DNA of 64,000 nucleotides, taken from assembly GCA_963822115.1 (NCBI GenBank), contig CAWGGM010000022.1, positions 1 through 64,000 on the forward strand, read 5' to 3'. Shown here piece by piece: positions 57,622 through 64,000 of the stretch. Each line of letters opens with the position of its first letter. Position 1 is the first letter of the stretch. Source of the stretch: CAWDXG01 sp963822115 (lineage in GTDB: Bacteria; Myxococcota_A; Polyangia; Polyangiales; Polyangiaceae). Under the pieces are notes generated by a model. That model ran no database searches. It worked only from the letters and a program-made list of their open reading frames with translations, and had not been told where the DNA came from. The translations under genes and the position numbers were made by a program.

Positions 57622-58491
57622 TCAGAACCTGGCTGCCAGTGCGCCACCCGGGCCGATGGTCAGACCGGACAGCGACGCCCCTATACTACGAGTGCCGCTG
57701 GCACCATCTTCCAGCCTGAGCGAGCCGTCGAGCGCCTGGTAGGACACATCCAGCTCCGCGCCGAGCCAGAAGGGTTCGACCTCGATGGCGACCCCGACGA
57801 GCCCGCCGGCGAACCAGCGCTGCGCCGAGACCGGCGCAGTCTGCTCGATCGTCGGATCGAGATCCGTGCGCAGGTAGAAGTCGCCGCCGACATGCTCGAA
57901 GCCGCCCCTGAGTCCCCCCCAGACCTGCACGAGCGACGCGGTGCTGCGATAACCCACGAGCAGCGGCACATCCATTCCCCAGCCGCTGGCGCCTCCGCTA
58001 TCCACGCCCGGGATGTCGCCTCCGCCGCGGGAGGTCTGCCCGGGCTTGTCCGCGCCGGGCTGCGACAGCACTCCGCTCAGGCCCAGACCGACGCTGAGCG
58101 CGTAGTGCGCACCCTCGAAAGCGTGACGGCCGTCGATCCGCACTGTGCGCCCCGACCAGGTGACGCCGGCATCGCTGGTGAAGCCGATGCCAGCGCGGGC
58201 TCCGAGCCAGGGCGAAAGGCCCGGGCCGGTGAGCTTGTCGGCGATCGCGCCGGCGACCAGATCGCGTTCGGCGCTCGAGTTCTGCGGTATCCCGCCTGTG
58301 CTCCCGCCGGCGTGGCGCGCGCTGTCGATGGCGGAGCTGGCCTTGCCCGCGACGAACTGCGCGGTGACTCCGCCGCCCATGCTCACCTTGCCAGCCGGGA
58401 GCGTGTGTGCCGGATGCAGCAGCGGCACCGCGCCGCCGCAGCCGACCGCGGTGAGCAGAACCGGCAGGAAAGCGGCCCGCGAGATGGCCAC
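57622..58491 (-). CDS. outer-membrane beta-barrel-like lipoprotein
   Basis: A 289-residue exported protein starting at GTG 58491. The signal ends in LTAVGC, a lipobox. Beyond it are alternating beta-strands with Gly and aromatic ends: WLGARAGIGFTSDAGV, HYALSVGLGLSGVL, DVPLLVGYRSTASLVQVWGGLRGGFEH, WFAGGLVGVAIEVEPFWLGAELDVSYQAL, and a last residue Phe. This is the pattern of a small outer-membrane barrel, although a lipid anchor on a barrel is unusual. It lies five bases after the ferredoxin stop on the same strand. Function unknown. Confidence 0.65.
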   Translation of the reverse strand: MAISRAAFLPVLLTAVGCGGAVPLLHPAHTLPAGKVSMGGGVTAQFVAGKASSAIDSARHAGGSTGGIPQNSSAERDLVAGAIADKLTGPGLSPWLGARAGIGFTSDAGVTWSGRTVRIDGRHAFEGAHYALSVGLGLSGVLSQPGADKPGQTSRGGGDIPGVDSGGASGWGMDVPLLVGYRSTASLVQVWGGLRGGFEHVGGDFYLRTDLDPTIEQTAPVSAQRWFAGGLVGVAIEVEPFWLGAELDVSYQALDGSLRLEDGASGTRSIGASLSGLTIGPGGALAARF

Positions 58492-58496
58492 GGCTG

Positions 58497-58802
58497 TTAT
58501 TTCCGGAAGCGCGACGGGTAGTCGTTCGCGTCGGCCCGCTGCTTCAGCTCCGAGTCGTCGGGATGCAGCCGGAGCGCGCGGGAGATCAGTGTCTCTTCCG
58601 CTTCGCCGCGGTTCGGGTCGGGCAGACAGCACTCGACCGGACACACAGCCTGGCAGGCCTCGTGGTCGTAGAAGCCGACGCACTCGGTGCACAGCTCGGG
58701 GTCGATGACGTAGATCTCGTCGCCCTCGGAGATGGCCTCGTTCGGGCACTCCGGCTCGCAGGCGCCGCAGTTGATGCAGTCTTCCGTGATGTAGGTAGCC
58801 AT
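58497..58802 (-). CDS. YfhL-type 2[4Fe-4S] ferredoxin
   Basis: A 101-residue electron carrier. The cysteines are at 9, 12, 15 and 19 (CINCGACEPECP) and at 38, 41, 50 and 54 (CTECVGFYDHEACQAVCP), so the second motif has an eight-residue insert between its second and third Cys, as in YfhL and Allochromatium-type ferredoxins, plus a C-terminal extension. Two low-potential clusters are expected. The ATG at 58802 is the family start. It could feed electrons to a desaturase or reductase elsewhere; no partner is adjacent. Confidence 0.92.
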   Translation of the reverse strand: MATYITEDCINCGACEPECPNEAISEGDEIYVIDPELCTECVGFYDHEACQAVCPVECCLPDPNRGEAEETLISRALRLHPDDSELKQRADANDYPSRFRK

Positions 58803-58902
58803 GGATCGCCCGAAACCGCGCCAATATCGCGCGGACAAGGGGTTTCTAGGCTCCGGTCCCGGGCGTGTCAACTCGACGCAGCGCTCCGGAAAATCTGCTG
58901 CT

Positions 58903-59613
58903 ATGGTCCGCCCGCTTCGTATGACCCGCCACGACCTGATGCTCTTGTCGGGAGCGCTCCTGCTCTCGCTGGCGGCGCTTGCCGGCTGCGCGCCGAAAAT
59001 CGGCGACGCGTGCTCCACCTCGACCGACTGCTCGGCGACCGGCGGCCGGCTCTGCGACACCACGCAGCCCGGCGGCTACTGCACGCTGTTCAACTGCGAG
59101 CCCGGCACATGTCCGAGTGAAGCGATCTGCATCGCGTTCAAAGCCTACCCCTCGCAGGCGGCGGCGTGTGAAAACCCGCAGAGCAGCGCGCGACTCGAGC
59201 GCACGTTCTGCATGGCCAAGTGCTCGAAGAACAGCGACTGCCGTGCGGGCTACGCCTGCGTCGACATGAACACGAAGAACAACGCGTACGGCGCGGTCGT
59301 GGTCGAGGACGGCCACGTCGACGGCCGCGTGTGCGCGGTGCCGGTGAGCGGAGCCCCGGTGTCCGCCGACGCCGACACGGCGGTGTGCACGGGGCAGGAC
59401 GACGGCGGGTACGGTTCGTTCGAGGCCGGACCGGATGCCGAAGCCGGCAGCGACGCCGCGCCGGACACCGGAGCCGACGCCGCGCCCGAGGCCGGCGACG
59501 CCGCGCCCGAGGCCGGCGACGCCGCGCCCGAGGCCGGCGACGCCGCTCCGGACAGCTCCACCGACGCGGCTGACGCTTCAACGGGTGACGCCTCCGACGC
59601 GACGGCGGACTGA
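58903..59613 (+). CDS. Cys-rich lipoprotein with Asp/Ala repeat tail, overlapping a permease gene
   Basis: A 236-residue exported protein; ATG 58921 is an equally possible start. The lipobox is LAALAGC. A Cys-rich globular part follows (CSTSTDCSATGGRLC ... CTLFNCEPGTCPSEAIC, later CMAKCSKNSDCRAGYAC), then an acidic tail of GDAAPEA repeats encoded by a perfect 21-base direct repeat at about 59488-59550, ending in DASDATAD. The style matches many Polyangia surface lipoproteins. Its TGA overlaps the start of the DppB-like gene (TGATG), so it is translated with the permeases. It does not look like a peptide-binding protein. Confidence 0.75.
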   Translation: MVRPLRMTRHDLMLLSGALLLSLAALAGCAPKIGDACSTSTDCSATGGRLCDTTQPGGYCTLFNCEPGTCPSEAICIAFKAYPSQAAACENPQSSARLERTFCMAKCSKNSDCRAGYACVDMNTKNNAYGAVVVEDGHVDGRVCAVPVSGAPVSADADTAVCTGQDDGGYGSFEAGPDAEAGSDAAPDTGADAAPEAGDAAPEAGDAAPEAGDAAPDSSTDAADASTGDASDATAD

Positions 59614-60617
59614 TGTCCGCTGCCGCTCGTCCGGGCCGGCCCGCTTCCGGCGGTGGGCTGGGCGAGCGGCTCGCCCGCGTGGGACGCGTACTGTGGCCGA
59701 TCGCGACGCGCACCCTCGGCGCGCTCGCCGTGCTGGTGGTGTTGGCGACGCTGGTGTTCCTGGCGCTGCGCCTGCTGCCCGGCGATCCCGCGGCGCTGAT
59801 CCTGGGCGATCAGGCGTCGCTCGCCGACCGCGCGGCGCTGCGCGTGCGGCTCGGTCTGGATGCTCCCCTGTGGCTGCAGTACCTGCACTACCTGCGCGGC
59901 CTGTTCACGCTCGACATCGGCGACTCGTTCACGCGCCCCGGCGTTGGCGCCTTTGCGGAGGTGGGCCGCGCGCTCGGGCCTACTTCGGAGCTGGCCGGGC
60001 TCGCGGTGGGGCTGGGCTCGGTGCTCGGCATCGGTGCCGCGCTATTTTCGGTGGCGCCGTGGCTCGGGCGTGGTCGCGACTGGGTCCACCGCGGCATCCT
60101 GGCCGTCGCTGCGACGCCGCTGGTCGCATTCGCGCCGCTAATGACGTTCGTGGTGGCGGTGCACTGGAGGCTGGTGCCGTTGCCGGGCGATCCCAACAGT
60201 GGCTTCTCGGGACTCCTGTTCGCCTCGGGGCTCCTGTCGTTGCCGCTTGCGGCACAGGTCGCGCGCATCGCGCGCGCGGCGTTGCTGGACCAGGCCAACG
60301 CGAAGTTCCTGGACGTGGCGGCTGCCAAGGGCGCGTCCAGCGTGCGCGTCTGGGTGGTGCATGCGCTGCCGCCTGCCTCGGCGCCGATTGCAGTCGTGAT
60401 CGCGACGCAGCTAGGTGCGCTGCTCGGCGGTGCGGTGGTGCTCGAGCGACTGTTCGAGCGCCCGGGCCTGGGAACTCTGATGCTCCAGGCATACGCGGCG
60501 CGTGACATTCCGGTGCTCGAGGCGTCGGTGATCGCTGCGGGCTTTTTGTTCGTGGCGGCGCAGGCCGCCGCTGCAGCGCTGTCGGCCGTGATCGATCCGC
60601 GGGGACAGGGCGCATGA
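59613..60617 (+). CDS. DppB/OppB-like peptide ABC transporter permease
   Basis: A 334-residue inner-membrane protein of the binding-protein-dependent permease family. The first helix is followed by LRLLPGDPAALILGDQAS, then LGLDAPLWLQYLHYLRGLFTLDIGDSF, both standard in DppB. The EAA-like coupling loop is FLDVAAAKGASSVRVWVVHALP. Six helices are expected. It overlaps the DppC-like gene by ATGA and the lipoprotein gene by TGATG. No substrate-binding protein or ATPase is adjacent; OppD and OppF at 20.7-22.8 kb are candidates only by type. Confidence 0.9.
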   Translation: MSAAARPGRPASGGGLGERLARVGRVLWPIATRTLGALAVLVVLATLVFLALRLLPGDPAALILGDQASLADRAALRVRLGLDAPLWLQYLHYLRGLFTLDIGDSFTRPGVGAFAEVGRALGPTSELAGLAVGLGSVLGIGAALFSVAPWLGRGRDWVHRGILAVAATPLVAFAPLMTFVVAVHWRLVPLPGDPNSGFSGLLFASGLLSLPLAAQVARIARAALLDQANAKFLDVAAAKGASSVRVWVVHALPPASAPIAVVIATQLGALLGGAVVLERLFERPGLGTLMLQAYAARDIPVLEASVIAAGFLFVAAQAAAAALSAVIDPRGQGA

Positions 60618-61426
60618 ATCGCGACTCGCGCCGTCGGCGCGCCGCGCTCCTGGCGTTGGTACCAGCTGTTCTGCTCGCACTCGGCACGGGCCTGTTCGCG
60701 CTGCTGTCGCATCGTTCGCCGTCGCGGCTGACGCTTGGGCTCGCCTGGGCCGGGCCGAGCGCAGCGCGCCCTTTCGGTAGCGGCGACGCGGGTGTGGATC
60801 TGCTGCCGCTCGCGTGCCACGCCACACTGCGTGCGCTCGGCCTTGCCGCCTGGGTGTCGGTGTTCGGTTTCCTGGTCGGCACCCCGCTCGGTGGCGCAGC
60901 GGGGCTGTCGCGCGGGCGCTTCGAGCGCTGGACGCTGCGCGTGTGCGATCTCGTCCAGTCGTTCCCGACCTTTCTGATGGCGCTGGCGGTGCTGTCGGCG
61001 GTGGAGGTGCCGTCGCGGCTCTACATCGGCCTGGTGTTCTGCGTCACGTCCTGGGCTTCGTTCGCGCGCATCAGTGTGGCGCAGTCCCGGACACTTGCGG
61101 ACTCGCAGTTCGTGGAGGCGGCGCGTGCCCTGGGCGCATCGCGCAGTCGCGTCGTGATGCAACACGTGCTGCCGAACCTGCTAGGCCCAGTCGCGGTCCA
61201 GCTCGGCACTGCGGCGGCGGGAGTCGTCCTGGGCGAGACGGCGCTCGGGTTCGTCGGTCTTGGCCCGCCGGACGGCGTGAGCCTGGGCGCTCTGCTGGAA
61301 CAAGGCACCCTGGCGATGCTCCGCGCTCCGCACGTTCTGGCGGTGGGCGCCGTGGCCGTCGCGCTGGCCAGTGGAACCCTGCAGCTGGCCAGTGAAGGGC
61401 TGCGGCGGTTGGTTCACGTGGCCTAG
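60614..61426 (+). CDS. DppC/OppC-like peptide ABC transporter permease
   Basis: A 270-residue permease. It has TLRALGLAAWVSVFGFLVGTPLGGAAGLSRG (the first core helices), LVQSFPTFLMALAV and the EAA loop FVEAARALGASRSRVVMQHVLPN, followed by ALGFVGLGPPDGVSLGALLEQG, a typical DppC ending. It is a little shorter than E. coli DppC (300) at the N-terminus. It forms the membrane channel with the upstream DppB-like protein. Specificity (peptide, nickel or other) cannot be told. Confidence 0.9.
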   Translation: MNRDSRRRRAALLALVPAVLLALGTGLFALLSHRSPSRLTLGLAWAGPSAARPFGSGDAGVDLLPLACHATLRALGLAAWVSVFGFLVGTPLGGAAGLSRGRFERWTLRVCDLVQSFPTFLMALAVLSAVEVPSRLYIGLVFCVTSWASFARISVAQSRTLADSQFVEAARALGASRSRVVMQHVLPNLLGPVAVQLGTAAAGVVLGETALGFVGLGPPDGVSLGALLEQGTLAMLRAPHVLAVGAVAVALASGTLQLASEGLRRLVHVA

Positions 61427-61481
61427 CCGGGATCGGCACTGCTTGTCCTGCCTCGGCGCGATGCGCCGCGTCGTCCGGTTG

Positions 61482-62468
61482 CTACACCAGCATCCTGACG
61501 CCGTGCGACGCGTCCTTGGTGCCGATCTCCAGCGCAGCCGAGCGGGTGGTGGCTTCGAGCACGGGGCGGCCCCTGACCTCCAGGCGCAGCTTGCCGCTCG
61601 CGATCTTGGAGTTGAGGCAGTAGGTCATCTCGCCGTTCGGGTTCTCGTAGTACAGGCCGACGAAGTCGTCCGTGTCGGCGGACAGCTCGCCCTCTACTCG
61701 CGCCAGCCGGCTTTCAGCAGAGAAGCGCCAGCTGCGCGGCGTGATGGTTCCGCGCGCGTGCAAGAGCTCGCGCGGCGCATTGAACTCGTAGCGCATGCCG
61801 CGGTGCCACACGCAGATGACCGTCAGCGGCGGGGCCAGCACCGGGCCGAGCTTGACCCGCGCGGTGACGCCTTCGAGCAGTAGTTCCTCGTCGTTGTCCC
61901 ACTGGTTGACGTGCCCCCAGCCGTACAGCTCCGCGTGCCGTGTGCCCCAGTTGTGCCCCTGCATGCCGCGCCAGCCGTCGACCAACACCGGCTCTCCAGC
62001 GTCGACGGTGAACTGTCCCGTAAAGCTCGTGTCCGGGTGCGGCGAGACCAGCTTCGAGCTGGGTAGCTTGGTCTCGTACATCTTCAGGCTGGGGAAGGGG
62101 ATGAGCGGCGCCCCGTCCGCGTCGAAGTCGAGCGAGAAGGCGATGCGATGCCCCTCGTGCTCGATGTCACCCTCGATGTGGCCATCCGAGAAGTGGACGT
62201 GCGCCACTTCCACGTCGAAGCCCTCGCGCGAGAAGCGCGCGTCCTCGTACGGCACCACCTGCTTGACGCCGATGTGCTCGCCTTCGCGGTCGAAAGCGAT
62301 GGCCCACGCTTCGGCCACCGGATCGCGACCCGGCCGCGCCAGGATGGTCGTCTTGAGCCATAGCGCGCGGCGCCCCTCGGGACCGTTCAGCTTGAAGAAG
62401 TAGCTCTCGACGTGCCCGCCCGCTCGCGAGGGATCGTAGCGGACCGCGTTCCACCCGGGGAGTCCCAT
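61482..62468 (-). CDS. CrtC/AttH-like lipocalin-fold protein
   Basis: A 328-residue protein with no signal peptide. It has two beta-rich halves and the segment GWRGMQGHNWGTRHAELYGWGHVNQW, which resembles the core of hydroxyneurosporene synthase (CrtC) and AttH-type proteins and, more distantly, tocopherol-cyclase-like proteins. CrtC adds water to carotenoid double bonds, but this protein has no carotenoid genes nearby, so the function is open. The ATG is at the family-like start GLPGWNAVRYDPSR. It is convergent with the DppC-like gene. Confidence 0.6.
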   Translation of the reverse strand: MGLPGWNAVRYDPSRAGGHVESYFFKLNGPEGRRALWLKTTILARPGRDPVAEAWAIAFDREGEHIGVKQVVPYEDARFSREGFDVEVAHVHFSDGHIEGDIEHEGHRIAFSLDFDADGAPLIPFPSLKMYETKLPSSKLVSPHPDTSFTGQFTVDAGEPVLVDGWRGMQGHNWGTRHAELYGWGHVNQWDNDEELLLEGVTARVKLGPVLAPPLTVICVWHRGMRYEFNAPRELLHARGTITPRSWRFSAESRLARVEGELSADTDDFVGLYYENPNGEMTYCLNSKIASGKLRLEVRGRPVLEATTRSAALEIGTKDASHGVRMLV

Positions 62469-62952
62469 AGCCCGTCATCCAGCCACCGCCGCGAGCGCAC
62501 TGCAACTGCTGCGTTGGGGTCGCAAGGCTGCGCGGTTTCTACAGCGCCGCGTCGGGGAATGAGGAATCGCCAACGGCGAGGGAGCCAACCGCCAAGACGC
62601 AAAGAGACGAGCGCCAAGGGGCTTGGTGGGTCCTGGCAGCCGCTACACGGCAAGGCGACGCAACGCCCGCGCCGCGCCGCGCAGCGCAACTGGCATGGCC
62701 CCCGACGTCGCTCGCTGACCCGGTTGGTCATGCCCGGATCTTTTGCGCGTAACGTAGCGGAATGATGGAAATAAGGACGGGCCACTCCGCGTTCGATGGG
62801 TTGCGACTCCAACACCGAGGAGAGAGGCCCGATGAAGAAGAGAGCCACCCGAGCAGGCACGCCCCGTCCAGTGCAGAGCTGCTCGCGCGGGCGTAGGGTC
62901 AGGCGCGGCTCGTCCCTCGACCTCCGGTTCAGGTGGCGCGTCCGGGCGCAAC
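62469..62952. other. intergenic stretch with GCCAAG-rich motif
   Basis: About 480 bases with no credible gene. At 62586-62618 there is AACCGCCAAGACGCAAAGAG...GCGCCAAGG, a run of AAG-CGCC steps like the small dispersed intergenic repeat seen in several GC-rich phyla. No hairpin or conserved coding signal is clear elsewhere. Confidence 0.4.
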
Positions 62953-63387
62953 CTACGACGGGCACAACCCGGTGATGGGCTTGATGGTCTGCGTGTCCAG
63001 GAGTACGCCGTCGCACGCCACCCTCATCGTGAGCGTAGTGCTGCCCACGAACTTCGCCAGCGCACGCGCGTGGTCGGTGAAATCCAGATAGATGCTGCAC
63101 TGGCCTATCTGGCAGAAATCATCCGCCGGACTGTTACCCTGCGGGGATGCGATCTGGGTCGTCAGGGGCCCGCAAGGGTCCGGAAAGGTATACCGCGCGA
63201 CGCTGTGCCCCGCGCTGATGTCGACTTCGCAGCTGGTATAGGTCGGCCCCGGAAGTTGCGAATCCATCGAGTACTGGAAGGTCGATTGACAGGGCCCGCC
63301 CGCGCAACCGGAACAGCACGCCGAACCCGCAAGCACCGCCAGCGCGAAAATGCGCCGCGCCATCTCTCGTGTCGTGGCCTCGGGCAT
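62953..63387 (-). CDS. small Cys-rich lipoprotein
   Basis: A 144-residue exported protein; ATG 63363 would give 136 residues. The signal ends in AGSACCSGC, with the lipobox Cys at the last position. The mature part has Cys spread through CQSTFQYSMD, SCEVDISAGHSVARYTFPDPCG and CQIGQCSIYLDF, suggesting disulfides, and ends in ITGLCPS. No family is recognised. It lies 22 bases after the propeller gene on the same strand, so they may be an operon. Confidence 0.65.
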   Translation of the reverse strand: MPEATTREMARRIFALAVLAGSACCSGCAGGPCQSTFQYSMDSQLPGPTYTSCEVDISAGHSVARYTFPDPCGPLTTQIASPQGNSPADDFCQIGQCSIYLDFTDHARALAKFVGSTTLTMRVACDGVLLDTQTIKPITGLCPS

Positions 63388-63409
63388 GGGAAAGCGCCCG
63401 GCGCGCACT

Positions 63410-64000
63410 TCACCAGCCCTTCTGTAGCGCATCGAGGTCCGCCGTGCCGAATCGAACGAAGCGGCGCACGTACTGGTGGTCCATGCCTTTCTGCGGTGAG
63501 TTGGTCTCCGCGGCGAGGATGGTGTCCTGGGAGACGGCCATGACGTCCCAATAGCCGCTGCCGGGACGCGGCGGGATCCCCCACACCTTTCCGGTGGAAA
63601 GCTGGACCACGAAGATGCGGCACTCGCCATTCGTTGGACCAGTCTGCCAACAGCCGTGGCTGGCAGCATAGTCACCGCCAACCCGCAACTCCGTGAGCGC
63701 GCCCGCGTCCGCCCCGATGGGTATCGTCACCGGTCCCGACACCTTCACGTCGGCGGCATCGGCTGCGACCGGAGACCAGTAGAGCTTCGCGGTGTTGAAC
63801 CGGTAATTCGCCCAGTCCATCCCGTCCACGACGATCCAGACCATCTTGTCATCGCTCAGCGCCACCGACCACACGACGCCCTGGCTCAGCTTCACCAGCG
63901 TCTTCACACCGCCGGCGACCGTGTAGCTCTCGATAGCGTTCTGCTTGCCGCCGTCGCTCGCGTACCACACCACCAGCTTGCCCCGCCCGTACAGTTCCAG
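63410..64000 (-). CDS. beta-propeller protein, C-terminal part (runs off the window)
   Basis: The last 196 codons of a gene whose start lies past position 64000. The blades are propeller-like: LVVWYASDGGKQNAIESY, VVWSVALSDDKMVWIVVDG, YWDVMAVSQDTILAAETNSP and VRRFVRF. It resembles the TolB-like lipoprotein at 43.8-45.2 kb in style but not in exact sequence. Function unknown; probably an exported envelope protein. Confidence 0.65.
   Translation of the reverse strand: MELYGRGKLVVWYASDGGKQNAIESYTVAGGVKTLVKLSQGVVWSVALSDDKMVWIVVDGMDWANYRFNTAKLYWSPVAADAADVKVSGPVTIPIGADAGALTELRVGGDYAASHGCWQTGPTNGECRIFVVQLSTGKVWGIPPRPGSGYWDVMAVSQDTILAAETNSPQKGMDHQYVRRFVRFGTADLDALQKGW

Overview
The window is very GC-rich bacterial chromosome (about two-thirds or more G+C by eye) with G/C-ending codons, dense minus-strand operons joined by ATGA/GTGA/TGATG overlaps, many lipoproteins with Ala/Gly/Asp-rich linkers, two Ser/Thr protein kinases, a TPR-PEGA membrane protein, an 11-fold Cys-repeat lipoprotein and a Lys/Ala-rich H1-like protein. 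This combination points to a Myxococcota bacterium, most like the Polyangia (inference from gene style; no rRNA or other phylogenetic marker is present). I saw no tRNA, rRNA, CRISPR array, insertion sequence or prophage.

Layout. 0-4.4 kb: end of a CoA-transferase gene, then a pentose phosphate block with opcA-zwf on the minus strand divergent from gnd. 4.5-9.6 kb: a PPP-family phosphatase, an orphan DNA methyltransferase, a MepA-like endopeptidase and PlsB. 9.8-20.5 kb: lipoproteins, an intact DJ-1 protein, the Cys-repeat surface protein, a Ser/Thr kinase, a TPR-PEGA protein, a Cys-less DJ-1 relative, a fatty acid desaturase and a cation-efflux transporter. 20.6-23.6 kb: OppF, OppD and a DNRLRE-like lipoprotein.

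23.6-40.9 kb holds the most system-like region. On the minus strand it reads: coiled-coil membrane protein, MoxR ATPase, large membrane-anchored protein, ABC ATPase, ABC-2 permease, DUF58 protein, small protein, then (after a 2.6-kb stretch with a DUF1415 gene, an H1-like gene on the other strand and a GC-rich minisatellite) a BatA-like VWA protein and a double-VWA protein. It looks like a MoxR/VWA chaperone module joined to a Gld-like ABC exporter and split by later material.

41-43.2 kb: a receiver-domain protein, panB and panC. 43.3-50.2 kb: a large secreted TSP3/kelch-type protein gene broken by a frameshift and an in-frame amber codon, a beta-propeller lipoprotein overlapping its 3' end, and decayed remnants of extra copies of this pair. 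50.6-58.8 kb: tmk, a GspC-like PDZ lipoprotein, a lipase, a kinase-pseudokinase, a DUF882 peptidase, lipoproteins and a YfhL-type ferredoxin. 58.9-61.4 kb: a lipoprotein translationally overlapping a DppB/DppC permease pair. 61.5-64 kb: a CrtC/AttH-like protein and a partial propeller gene with a small lipoprotein.

A technical pattern runs through the window. Five reading-frame breaks (gnd, the cation-efflux gene, two in the BatA-like gene, one in the large secreted protein gene) are each repaired by removing one A from a GAAC tetranucleotide on one strand, three of them at GAACGTC. The double-VWA gene has a separate one-base deletion. These look more like systematic sequencing errors than gene decay, so I treat those genes as functional but flag them.
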